From an uncultured Pseudomonadota bacterium (GTDB taxonomy: Bacteria; Myxococcota_A; UBA796; SXON01): a stretch of DNA of 59,225 nucleotides. Within the stretch, counting starts at the first letter, position 1. Each line of letters begins with the position of its first letter. Both the position numbers and the translations under genes were made by a program. Shown here in pieces: positions 20,233 through 27,826 of this stretch. The notes under the pieces were generated by a model. It made no database searches. It saw only the letters and a program-made list of their open reading frames with translations, and was not told the DNA's origin. The stretch covers positions 1 through 59,225 of the forward strand of contig CAIMSU010000294.1 in NCBI GenBank assembly GCA_903844155.1, read 5' to 3'.

Positions 20233-21354
20233 TCAACCGCCCGGCTGCAGCCAGGGCGTCGGGTCCTGCGGCGTACCGTTGTAGCGGACCTCAAAATGCA
20301 GCCGGGCCTCGCTCTCGTCGAGCAATCCGGTCGAGCCGACGAGCCCGAGGACATCGCCTGCGTGCACGTCCTGGCCCTGGGACACCCGCAGGCCGTTCGC
20401 GTGCGCGTAGAGCGTGGCGTACGCCCCGTGGGTGACCATCACGACCTGCCCGTAGCCACGGACGTAGCCGGAGCGCGCCACGTTCCCAGAGAACACCGCG
20501 CGGAACGGCGTGCCCGGCGCTGCGGCGATGTCGAGGCCGAGGTTCTGGAGCGTTTGCTGTGTCGCGGGGTCGGTGTACGGGCCCCAGCCGACGACGATGC
20601 GGCCGTGCAGGGGCCACGGCAGGCTGCCCCGGGCGGCGCGGAAAGCGTCGGATCCGGACGCGGGTGACGGGGTCGCCGGTGGCGCCTCCCCGCTGTGGTC
20701 GATGGTGATGACGGGCGTGGCGGTACCGTCGCCCAGACCTGCGACGCTCGCCTCAAAATCGGCGTGCGCGCGCTGGGATTCGGCGCCGTACTGCCCGGAG
20801 AGGACCGGGCTCGCTTGAACGGAGCGGAGCAGGGCGACCCGATGGGCCCGCTCCTCCTTGAGCTGATCGCGTTGCTTTGCACGGTCAGCCGACAATGCAG
20901 CGAGCGCCTTCAGCTCGGCATCCGCGGCGTTCGCGGCCTTTGTTCGAGCGTCGACCGCGGCGCCGAAGCTGGTGAGCGCAGCGTCCTGGGAGCGGACGGT
21001 GTCGAGGAGGTAATGGACGCGGCGACGGAGCTCGTCCGGGCTCTGCGCGTCGAAGAGCAGACGGGCAAAACCCCGGCGTTGGAGGCGGTAGGCGGCGCGG
21101 AGGCCAGCATCGACGGCGGTTCGGCGCCGAGTGACCTCGGCGGTGGCTGTTTCCTCGTCGCTCTGGTGGGCGGCGAGGTCGGCGCGGACAGCGTCCTCCT
21201 GCTGCGTGGTTGCGAGGTCGGCCTTGTCGAGGTCCACGAGCTGGGCGTCGTACCGGGCGATCTCGTCGAGGATGCCGCGGGTGCCGGGATCCTCGGCGCG
21301 CGCCGTCGCGCCTGCCAGCATGGCGACGAGGACGAGCCCACCTCTACAATTCAC
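20233..21354 (-). CDS. EnvC-like murein hydrolase activator (coiled coil + LytM domain)
   Basis: This is a 373-residue periplasmic protein. A signal peptide (GLVLVAMLAGATARA) is followed by about 190 residues of coiled coil (from ILDEIARYDAQLVDLDKA) and a C-terminal LytM/M23 domain. The first zinc-ligand position of active M23 enzymes (HxGxD) reads NLGLD here, while the YAHANG and LHFEVR histidines remain. The domain is therefore partly degenerate, as in E. coli EnvC, which activates amidases rather than cutting peptidoglycan itself. Its GTG start overlaps the ftsX stop, giving the order ftsE-ftsX-envC, which supports a role in FtsEX-controlled cell separation. Confidence 0.88.
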   Translation of the reverse strand: MNCRGGLVLVAMLAGATARAEDPGTRGILDEIARYDAQLVDLDKADLATTQQEDAVRADLAAHQSDEETATAEVTRRRTAVDAGLRAAYRLQRRGFARLLFDAQSPDELRRRVHYLLDTVRSQDAALTSFGAAVDARTKAANAADAELKALAALSADRAKQRDQLKEERAHRVALLRSVQASPVLSGQYGAESQRAHADFEASVAGLGDGTATPVITIDHSGEAPPATPSPASGSDAFRAARGSLPWPLHGRIVVGWGPYTDPATQQTLQNLGLDIAAAPGTPFRAVFSGNVARSGYVRGYGQVVMVTHGAYATLYAHANGLRVSQGQDVHAGDVLGLVGSTGLLDESEARLHFEVRYNGTPQDPTPWLQPGG

Positions 21355-22262
21355 GGCAGCCCTGCGAGGAAACGTCGCACGGCGCCCCAGGCCGCTCCTG
21401 CCCCGAGCGCCACGCCCGTCCCGACGAGCACCACGACCTGCGCACCGGGCAGGAACGTCGGCGGCGTGCCCATCGCCAGCGCGAGCAGGTTGTGCAGGCG
21501 AACGAGCAGGCCCTCGTGGATCCCGTACAGCACGCCCGTCGCCATCGCCCCGCCGATCAGCCCCTGCAGCACGCCCTCAGCGATGAACGGGCCGATGATG
21601 TACCGCTCCGTCGCCCCGACCAGCCGAAGGATGGCCAGCTCGTCCTGGCGCGCGTGGACGACGAGGTGGATGGTGTTGGCGACGAGGAAAAGCGTTGCGA
21701 CAACCGTCGCGATCCCGAAGGCGACGCCGAGGGCCTCCAGCAGCGAGAGGAAGGTGTGGACCCGGGCGACCCAGTCCTGCCCGTAGTCGACGTCCTCCCA
21801 CAGCGTGCCCGTCGCCGCGCCCGGCGAGGCGGTCGCCTTGAGGCTTTGCACGAAAGCGCTCATGCGCTCGGGCGATGTGTCGTCCGGCTGCAACGTGATC
21901 TCCAGCGAGGCGGGCAGGGCGTCCGGCCCAAGCTCCTTGAGCACCGGCGCGACGTCCGGCGCCTTCGCGGTCATCCACGTCGCGGCGTCCGCAGACGTCA
22001 CCAGCTCCACCTTCGCCACCTCGCGCCGCTGCGAGATCAGCGCCTGCACCTGCGCCTCGACCTCCGGCGTCACACCCGCGGCGAAGTAGGCGCTGACGTG
22101 CTGATCGGCCTGCCAGCTCGCGACCATGTCGTTCACGTCGCGCACGACCATCGCGAAAAGCCCGAGGAGCACCAGCGCCGAGGCGATCACGCCGGTCGAA
22201 ACTGCAAAGAAGTACAGGTGCTCGCGGATTCCGCGCAGGACCCGTCGCAAGCCAGCGATCAT
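21351..22262 (-). CDS. ftsX: Cell-division permease-like protein FtsX
   Basis: This 303-residue membrane protein has the FtsX layout. A cytoplasmic N-terminus and first TM helix (about residues 17-40) precede a large periplasmic loop (about 45-170) that contacts the peptidoglycan-hydrolase activator. Three C-terminal TM helices lie in the FtsX/MacB domain (about 185-300), with ATLFLVANTIHL and RLVGATERYI. It pairs with FtsE and transmits ATP-driven motion across the membrane. The ATG overlaps the ftsE stop (ATGA) and its own stop overlaps the envC-like start. Confidence 0.93.
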   Translation of the reverse strand: MIAGLRRVLRGIREHLYFFAVSTGVIASALVLLGLFAMVVRDVNDMVASWQADQHVSAYFAAGVTPEVEAQVQALISQRREVAKVELVTSADAATWMTAKAPDVAPVLKELGPDALPASLEITLQPDDTSPERMSAFVQSLKATASPGAATGTLWEDVDYGQDWVARVHTFLSLLEALGVAFGIATVVATLFLVANTIHLVVHARQDELAILRLVGATERYIIGPFIAEGVLQGLIGGAMATGVLYGIHEGLLVRLHNLLALAMGTPPTFLPGAQVVVLVGTGVALGAGAAWGAVRRFLAGLP

Positions 22263-22960
22263 CCGCGGCCGTCCCCGTTCGGCGCCAGGCTTCGGCGCTT
22301 CGGCGCCTCCGTGCTCGACAGTTTGCCGTCCTGCAGCCGAAGGATCCGCTTCGGGAAGCGGTTCATCAGCCCCTGGTCGTGCGTGGCGACGAGCACCGTC
22401 GTCCCCCGGCGGTGGATGGCCTGGAGGATCTCGATCACCTCCACGGCCATGCCGCCGTCGAGGTTTCCGGTGGGCTCGTCGCAGAGCAGGACGGCCGGGT
22501 CGTTCACGATGGCGCGGGCGATGGCGACGCGCTGCTGCTCACCGCCCGACAAGTGGCTTGCCAGCGACGTTTCCCGCCCTTTCAGCCCGACGATGTTGAG
22601 CGCCGCGGGGACCCGCCGCTCGATCTGCTCGCGGGGCGCGCCGACGACCTCCAACGCCAGCGCCACGTTGTCGGCGACTGTTCGGCGGGGAAGCAGCTTG
22701 AAATCCTGGAAAACGATGCCCATGTTGCGGCGTAGCTGCGCCACCCGCTCCCGGTCCAAGGTCGTGACATCCAGGCCGCCAACGAGCATTTTTCCGCTGC
22801 TTGGCTTCTCCGCCCCGTACAGGATCTTGAGCAGCGTGGACTTTCCGGCGCCCGAAGGCCCGGTGATGTAGATGAACTCGCCCTTTTCGACGTGCACGGA
22901 CACGTCGCGAAGCGCGTCGTGCTCGCCGTAGGATTTGACGATGTGGTAGAGGCGGATCAA
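22259..22960 (-). CDS. ftsE: Cell-division ATP-binding protein FtsE
   Basis: This ABC ATPase is of normal FtsE length (233 residues) from the TTG at 22960, which gives the expected N-terminus IRLYHIVKSYGEH. The frame continues upstream to 23083 but would run into the divergent gene, and those residues are unlike FtsE. Motifs are Walker A GPSGAGKST, Q-loop VFQDFKLL, signature LSGGEQQR, Walker B VLLCDEPTGNLD and switch His in VATHD. A strong SD is not visible before the TTG, so the exact start is uncertain. It is the first gene of the ftsE-ftsX-envC-like operon. Confidence 0.9.
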   Translation of the reverse strand: MIRLYHIVKSYGEHDALRDVSVHVEKGEFIYITGPSGAGKSTLLKILYGAEKPSSGKMLVGGLDVTTLDRERVAQLRRNMGIVFQDFKLLPRRTVADNVALALEVVGAPREQIERRVPAALNIVGLKGRETSLASHLSGGEQQRVAIARAIVNDPAVLLCDEPTGNLDGGMAVEVIEILQAIHRRGTTVLVATHDQGLMNRFPKRILRLQDGKLSSTEAPKRRSLAPNGDGRG

Positions 22961-23039
22961 CGTGGGCTGCTTATCGCTCTTTCGAGGGGTGGCGCGATGT
23001 CGAGGGCAGGGGTGGGCGACGACGCGATACTTCGGCCCG

Positions 23040-23714
23040 ATGTCCCGCCTCGCCCACCTCGCGATCCGCAGCCCGTGCTCCAAGGAGTGGGCGGCGATGG
23101 ACGGCAGCGACCGCGAGCGGTTCTGCGTCTCGTGCGAGAAGTCGGTCTACGACATTTCGCAGATGGCACCGTGCGAGGCGGAGAAGTTGTTCGTCGAGCA
23201 TGAGGCGAGAGGGGAGAGGCCGTGCATCCGGCTGGTGAGACGGGTTGACGGGTCCATCGTCTTTGGCCTGGCGGCGAGCACGATGCTGGCGTTGTCGGCG
23301 TGTGGGGTGCACAAACCGGCGCCCGTCGACCTCGCGACCCCGACAGGGATGGTGACCTTCAGCGCGCGGTACTCCGGCGCTCCGGGGGACCTCCACGGCA
23401 ACGCCCTGCCCGGCTGGCCTGGGATCTGTTTTCTGATTCTTCCCCCGGTCCCGTCGCCCGAGGGCGCTGTGTTCGCCTCGCCGATCACCGCTATGTACTC
23501 GGACGTCGCGGGCCGCTCCAACCCGGTCCTGCTCGCGCCCGCGAGCTACCGCTGGTGGGCCGGCCACGAGGGCTGGAGCGCGAACGGGACGCTCACCGTG
23601 GAGTCCGGCGACGCACAACAGGTCGAGGTTCTGTTGAACCCACCGGACGAGGTCAACGCGGAGATGGGTGACTGGGACTACGTCGACCCCTGCGCTACGC
23701 CGTCCACGAAATGA
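23040..23714 (+). CDS. Protein with N-terminal Cys-rich CxxxW/RFCxxC module and internal membrane segment
   Basis: This 224-residue protein has an unusual layout. The first 50 or so residues hold CSKEWAAM, RFCVSCEKSVYDIS and a later PCEAEKL. This Cys-rich module resembles the putative zinc-binding heads (CxxxW...RFCxxCxKxVxD) found in some Bacteroidota and Myxococcota proteins. A hydrophobic segment (VFGLAASTMLALSACG, about residues 74-89) follows, and the remaining 130 residues are beta-rich with VLLAPASYRWW, probably a periplasmic carrier- or transthyretin-like domain. Redox or metal sensing across the membrane is possible but not shown. It ends 3 bp into the glycosylase gene, suggesting co-transcription. 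Confidence 0.7.
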   Translation: MSRLAHLAIRSPCSKEWAAMDGSDRERFCVSCEKSVYDISQMAPCEAEKLFVEHEARGERPCIRLVRRVDGSIVFGLAASTMLALSACGVHKPAPVDLATPTGMVTFSARYSGAPGDLHGNALPGWPGICFLILPPVPSPEGAVFASPITAMYSDVAGRSNPVLLAPASYRWWAGHEGWSANGTLTVESGDAQQVEVLLNPPDEVNAEMGDWDYVDPCATPSTK

Positions 23715-24346
23715 CTCTCCCCCGCGCCTTCTACGCCCGCGACGCCCTCCTCGTCGCCGAGGACCTGGTCGGCTGCGAGATCATCCACGATGACGTGCGG
23801 GTGCGGATCACCGAGGTCGAGGCGTACCGGAACCCGTTTGGCGCGCCGGTCGACGGGCCGGCAGGCGACACCGCGAACCACGCGCGCAACGGCCGGACGA
23901 AGCGCAACGCGCCGATGTGGGGGCCTGCGGGAAACGCCTACATCTACCTGTGCTATGGCCTGCACCACATGTTGAACGTGGTGACGGGCGAGGACGGCGT
24001 GCCGGAGGCGGTGTTGATCCGCGGTTGCGAGGTGGTCGCTGGCGCTGAAATCGTGCGCGCGCGAAGGGGGCGCGACGACGGGCGCGCGATCCTCGGCCCC
24101 GGCAAGGTCGGGCAGGCGCTCGGGTTGACCACGGCGATGTCGGGGTGTGCGCTGGGCAGTGCTCTCCGCATCGAAGCCGGCCAATCCACGACCACGCTGC
24201 TTCGTCGGCCCCGCGTGGGCATCCCCTACGCCTCGCCGGAACATCAAGCGGCGCCGTGGCGGTTGTCCGCGGGGGTATCAAAAGTGACGTCGTCAGTTTT
24301 CATACATATCAAAAGTGACGTCGTCGGTTTTGAGAGGTCGGGGTGA
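23711..24346 (+). CDS. 3-methyladenine DNA glycosylase (AAG/MPG family) with repeat-derived C-terminal tail
   Basis: This is a 211-residue base-excision repair glycosylase of the eukaryote-like AAG family, which flips and removes alkylated purines. Family signatures are AEDLVGCEI, the catalytic Glu in ITEVEAY (about E37), NGRTKRNAPMWG and YLCYGLHHMLNVV. The family normally ends at the PWR motif, here APWRL (about residue 184). The remaining 26 or so residues are encoded by two copies of a short repeat (24277-24331) and are probably an accretion. Its stop overlaps the GTG of the next gene. Confidence 0.92.
   Translation: MTLPRAFYARDALLVAEDLVGCEIIHDDVRVRITEVEAYRNPFGAPVDGPAGDTANHARNGRTKRNAPMWGPAGNAYIYLCYGLHHMLNVVTGEDGVPEAVLIRGCEVVAGAEIVRARRGRDDGRAILGPGKVGQALGLTTAMSGCALGSALRIEAGQSTTTLLRRPRVGIPYASPEHQAAPWRLSAGVSKVTSSVFIHIKSDVVGFERSG
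24277..24331 (+). repeat. Two copies of a 24-bp REP-like repeat inside the glycosylase reading frame
   Basis: ATCAAAAGTGACGTCGTC followed by A/G and GTTTT occurs at 24277-24300 and 24308-24331, with one difference and a 31-bp period. The central GACGTC is palindromic. A third copy of the core lies at the end of the window on the other strand (59187-59205). The element is therefore dispersed in this genome and has been absorbed into a gene here. Confidence 0.9.
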
Positions 24347-25275
24347 GGGTCGCGGTGACGGGCGGGACGGGGCACCTGGGGGTCAACCTGGTGCGGGCGT
24401 TGGAGGCGCGGGGGGACGAGGTTCGGAACCACCGCGTGGACGTCGCGGACCGGCCAGCGTTGGAACAGTGTTTTGACGGCGTCGAGGTCGTGTTCCACCT
24501 CGCCGCGCTCATCTCCATCACCGGCGACCAGGGCGGGAAGGTCACGGCGACCAACGTCACCGGCGCCGAAAACAGCGCTCGCGCGGCCTACAAAGCCGGC
24601 GTCCGGCGCTTCGTGCACGTCGCCAGCGTGCACGCTTTCGACATGCACCCGCTGGATGCGCCCGTCGACGAGACCCGCGCTCGCGCCTTCGGGCCCCGTC
24701 ACGCCGCCTACGATCGGTCCAAGGCGCTCGGCGAAAAGGCCGTCCGCGCCGTGTTTTCCGAGGGCCTCGACGGCGTCGTCATCCACCCCTCCGGCATCCT
24801 CGGCCCGGCCGACCCGCGCCCCTCCCGAATGGGCCAGTTCTTCCTGGATCTTCAACACCGTCGCATGCCGGCGCTGACCGAGGGCGGCTTTGACTGGGTG
24901 GACGTGCGCGACGTCGTCGACGGGATCCTCGCGGCGGCGGAGCGGGGAAGGGCAGGGGAGAGCTACATCCTCTCGGGGTACTGGCGCTCCGTGCGCGAGC
25001 TTGCCGAGCTGGCAGCGGCGATAACGGGCGTTCCGGCTCCAAAGCTGACGTCACCGATGTGGGCCGCCCGCCTTGGCGCGCCGTTCATGACCGCGTTCAA
25101 TCGCGTCACCGGCATCGAGCCGCTCTACACGTCGGAGGCGCTCGACGCGCTGGAGGCCAACCACGTGCTGTCCCATGCAAAGGCCGCCAGGGAGCTTGGC
25201 TATTCGCCCCGTCCCACGCCGGAGACCGTCCGGGATCTCTACACCTGGTTCGGCGCAAACGGGCGGCTGCGATGA
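24343..25275 (+). CDS. NAD(P)-dependent epimerase/dehydratase (extended SDR)
   Basis: This 310-residue Rossmann enzyme has a cofactor motif TGGTGHLG (residues 6-13) and an active-site YDRSK. The pattern VFHLAA, VASVHAF and VIHPSGILGP is seen in HpnA-like sugar epimerases and in 3-beta-hydroxysteroid dehydrogenase/dihydroflavonol reductase relatives. The GTG start overlaps the glycosylase stop. The stop overlaps the steroid-reductase-like gene (ATGA), so the two enzymes are probably made together and may act on the same lipid or terpenoid substrate. Confidence 0.87.
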   Translation: MRVAVTGGTGHLGVNLVRALEARGDEVRNHRVDVADRPALEQCFDGVEVVFHLAALISITGDQGGKVTATNVTGAENSARAAYKAGVRRFVHVASVHAFDMHPLDAPVDETRARAFGPRHAAYDRSKALGEKAVRAVFSEGLDGVVIHPSGILGPADPRPSRMGQFFLDLQHRRMPALTEGGFDWVDVRDVVDGILAAAERGRAGESYILSGYWRSVRELAELAAAITGVPAPKLTSPMWAARLGAPFMTAFNRVTGIEPLYTSEALDALEANHVLSHAKAARELGYSPRPTPETVRDLYTWFGANGRLR

Positions 25276-26030
25276 CCGAAGCCACCGTCCATGCCGACCT
25301 GGTCGCCATGATGTTCGTGGCCGCGGTGTTCACGGCGTTGTCCGTGCTTGTTGTGACCGCGCCGTACGGCCGGCACGCGCGCGGCGGCTGGGGCCCGCCC
25401 GTGTCCACGCGAACCGGTTGGCTGATCATGGAGGTCCCGGCGATCGCGACCTTCTGCATCGTCTACGCGCTCGGCACACACCGCGCTGAGGCAGGCCCCG
25501 TCGGACTCCTCGCGCTCTGGGTCTGGCACTACGGCTACCGCGGGCTCGTCTACCCGTTCCGGATCAAGGCGGGGCAGAAGCCGATGCCGCTCTCGATCGC
25601 GGCGATGGGCGGCGGGTTCAACGTGTACAACGGCTACCTCAACGCCCGGCAGGTCTCGGAGTTCGGCGTCTACCCGGCGTCCTGGCTGGTCGATCCGCGA
25701 TTCGTCGCCGGCGCGGTGCTTTTCTTCGTCGGCTGGCTCATCAACCAGCATGCCGACGCCGTCCTGCTGGCGCTCCGAAAACCCGGCGAGACGGGTTACA
25801 AAGTCCCGAACGGCGGGCTTTATCGGTGGATCTCCTGCCCGAACTACCTCGGGGAGCTGATCGAGTGGACGGGCTGGGCGTTGGCCTCGTGGTCCTTCGC
25901 GGGCCTCGGCTTTGCGTTGTACACCGCTGCGAACCTCGTTCCGCGGGCTCTGGACCACCATCGCTGGTATCGCCGCGCGTTCCCGGACTACCCGCCGGAG
26001 CGCCGCGCGGTGATCCCGGGGCTGCTTTAG
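25272..26030 (+). CDS. Steroid 5-alpha-reductase-like membrane protein
   Basis: This 252-residue integral membrane protein has several hydrophobic helices (for example about 9-30, 50-75 and 140-160). The C-terminal signature of the SRD5A/steroid-dehydrogenase C domain is SCPNYLGELIEWTGWAL (about residues 189-205), with HHRWYRRAFPDYP near the end. Such enzymes reduce a conjugated C=C with NADPH. Bacterial homologues occur in sterol-producing and in non-sterol lineages, so the substrate is open. It is coupled to the epimerase upstream. Confidence 0.87.
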   Translation: MTEATVHADLVAMMFVAAVFTALSVLVVTAPYGRHARGGWGPPVSTRTGWLIMEVPAIATFCIVYALGTHRAEAGPVGLLALWVWHYGYRGLVYPFRIKAGQKPMPLSIAAMGGGFNVYNGYLNARQVSEFGVYPASWLVDPRFVAGAVLFFVGWLINQHADAVLLALRKPGETGYKVPNGGLYRWISCPNYLGELIEWTGWALASWSFAGLGFALYTAANLVPRALDHHRWYRRAFPDYPPERRAVIPGLL

Positions 26031-26108
26031 GGGCCCGGAACATGAGGACTCTGTGAGTTTCCCGCCCGCCGTGTGACCGGCCCGGGCACGGGCGTTATCG
26101 ATGGCGGC

Positions 26109-26666
26109 ATGAGCACGCGCCGCACTCTTCCCCCGTCGACCTCGCCCTCCCGCACCACCGCGTTCTCCCGTCGCGCGTTCCTCCGCGCCGTCGGGGCGAT
26201 CAGCGCGATCCTCGGCACGTCGACCGTTGTCGCGTGCGCGCCCGCCAAGGACACCGCCAAGGGCGACAGCGGCGCGGGCGACACCGGGACGAATTCGGGG
26301 GACTCAGGGTGCACGGACCCCACCGCGCTCCCGCTGAACGCCGGCAACGTGTCCAGCCTCGCCGTCGGCGACCTGCAGGGCGTGAGCGGGAGCCCGGTGT
26401 GCATCGGTCGGGACTCGGGCGGCGTGTACGCGATGACCACGCTCTGTACGCACGAGCAGTGCGACATGCAGACGGACGGCCGCATCAACAGCAAGGGCCT
26501 GTACTGCGCCTGCCACGGGTCCAAGTTCGACGTGAACGGCGCCGTGACGAAGGGCCCGGCGACGAAAGCGCTCGCCCACTACGAGGTCGCGGTGGCGTGT
26601 GACGGGACGATCACGGTGGACAAGTCGTCCAAGGTGGACGCGAGCACGAGGGCGGCGGTGGGGTAG
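26109..26666 (+). CDS. Tat-exported Rieske [2Fe-2S] protein
   Basis: This is a 185-residue periplasmic or membrane-anchored iron-sulfur protein. The ATG at 26109 precedes a twin-arginine-type signal (FSRRAFLRAVGAISA) ending near VVACAP, which may be a lipobox. An Asp/Ser/Gly/Thr linker (about residues 40-62) precedes the Rieske domain with both cluster motifs, CTHEQC (C-x-H) and CACHG (C-x-x-H). The small size and QcrA/arsenite-oxidase-like fold suggest electron transfer. No cytochrome partner is encoded nearby, so its redox partner is unknown. Confidence 0.88.
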   Translation: MSTRRTLPPSTSPSRTTAFSRRAFLRAVGAISAILGTSTVVACAPAKDTAKGDSGAGDTGTNSGDSGCTDPTALPLNAGNVSSLAVGDLQGVSGSPVCIGRDSGGVYAMTTLCTHEQCDMQTDGRINSKGLYCACHGSKFDVNGAVTKGPATKALAHYEVAVACDGTITVDKSSKVDASTRAAVG

Positions 26667-26758
26667 GGCCGAGCGTCGCCACGGGACGGGTTCGCAGCTT
26701 CGCCGCACGCGCTGCGGCTATCGGGGGCCGGCAAACCTCGTGAATCTCCGAGGCAGGC

Positions 26759-26775
26759 TTGGCACGCCGCTCGCA
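26759..26775 (+). promoter_or_regulatory. Sigma-54-like -24/-12 promoter sequence
   Basis: TTGGCACG-CCGC-TCGCA matches the RpoN consensus TTGGCACG-N4-TTGCA at all but one position, including the GG and GC pairs at the right spacing. It lies 17 bp upstream of ATG 26792, so transcription would begin only about 5 bases before that codon. The true start may then be further downstream, or the mRNA may be leaderless. A CCTCG...CGAGG inverted repeat lies just upstream, near 26736-26752. Confidence 0.4.
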
Positions 26776-26791
26776 TGACGGGCTGCACCCT

Positions 26792-27826
26792 ATGTCAGGT
26801 TCACCCCCTTCGTCGACCCAGGCGCCGACCCCGGGCCCCGCCCGGTCGAGCCCTGTCGTGCCCGGCGACGTTGCCCGTTGGTTGTTCTGGGTGCAGGCGC
26901 GGCGGGCGATGCCGGCGGCCCATCCCCGCCTGGTGCGAGCGGTGCTGCCGGCCTGGCGGCTGCACGCCCTGGCCTCCGTCGGGGGCGATGGCCCCGCGTT
27001 GCTCGCGGACGAGTACCAGCGCTCGTTTGGCACCATTGGTGACGCGGTCGCGGGCGCTCGGCGGGTCGCGTTCCGGGCGCACTACGAGGAGCTGCTCCTT
27101 GGCCATCTGACCACCCAGAACTGGGCGCGCTACCTCACGTTCCAGGGGCGCGACCACCTCGACGCTGCCCTCGCGAAGAAGAAGGGCGCCATCATCCTTT
27201 TTCCGCACGCCGGAAACTTCATGATGATGATCGCGGCGGTCTCGCTGGCCGGCTACCCCTACACCCAGTACGCCGCACGGGGCCTGGCGCCGCCCGAGGT
27301 CGCCCGCGAACATCCGGAGTTGTTCGGTCATAATTGGTTCCGTGCTGAGACGCGCAAGGCGCGGGAGGCCAGCGAGGACCGGCTGCCGGCCCGGTTCCTG
27401 ACGTTGGAGACACCTCTGCGCCAGCTTTTCCGGCGTCTGGCGGACAACGAGATCGTCGGCATCGCGTTTGACGGCCGCGTCGGCTCGAAATTCATGCGCC
27501 TGCCCTACCTGCGACGACAGGCGCTCTTGAACCCGGGCCCCTACCGGATGGCGATGGCGACGGGCGCGGCCATCGTGCCGACCATGGTGGAATGTCCCCC
27601 ATCGGGGCCCGACATCTGCACGTTCGGCTCGCCGATCTGGCCGGGGACGCACACCGTACGGTCGTTGGCGCAGGCGTCGCTCGCGCCCGTTGAGCGCTGG
27701 CTCCGCGACCATCCGGAGCAATATGGCACGTGGTTGCTGCATTGTCGGCGTCGCAACGCCGTCGATGACCACCCGCTGTTCCTCGACTACGCGCCGGACG
27801 ACCGGTGGAAGCGGCACGACGGATGA
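26792..27826 (+). CDS. LpxL/HtrB-like lysophospholipid acyltransferase family protein lacking the catalytic acid
   Basis: This 344-residue protein is of the bacterial lauroyl-acyltransferase (LPLAT) type. The family fold is recognisable in FPHAGNFMMMIAA (H139 onward), FDGRVGS and the ending WLLHCRRRN. The family's HX4D/E catalytic pair reads H139-AGNF-M144, so the acidic residue that activates the acyl acceptor is replaced by Met. This suggests loss of activity or a changed mechanism. The start at ATG 26792 is the best of several and is not certain. Its stop overlaps the ATG of the fusion enzyme gene (ATGA), indicating tight functional coupling. Confidence 0.8.
   Translation: MSGSPPSSTQAPTPGPARSSPVVPGDVARWLFWVQARRAMPAAHPRLVRAVLPAWRLHALASVGGDGPALLADEYQRSFGTIGDAVAGARRVAFRAHYEELLLGHLTTQNWARYLTFQGRDHLDAALAKKKGAIILFPHAGNFMMMIAAVSLAGYPYTQYAARGLAPPEVAREHPELFGHNWFRAETRKAREASEDRLPARFLTLETPLRQLFRRLADNEIVGIAFDGRVGSKFMRLPYLRRQALLNPGPYRMAMATGAAIVPTMVECPPSGPDICTFGSPIWPGTHTVRSLAQASLAPVERWLRDHPEQYGTWLLHCRRRNAVDDHPLFLDYAPDDRWKRHDG

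Noticed and set aside
24277-24331. CRISPR array
   Set aside because: Only two adjacent units with a 7-bp gap, lying in a coding frame, and no cas genes anywhere in the window.
26667-26791. tRNA or riboswitch in the gap before the LPLAT-like gene
   Set aside because: A short CCTCG/CGAGG inverted repeat is present, but there is no acceptor stem, T-loop sequence or recognised aptamer core.
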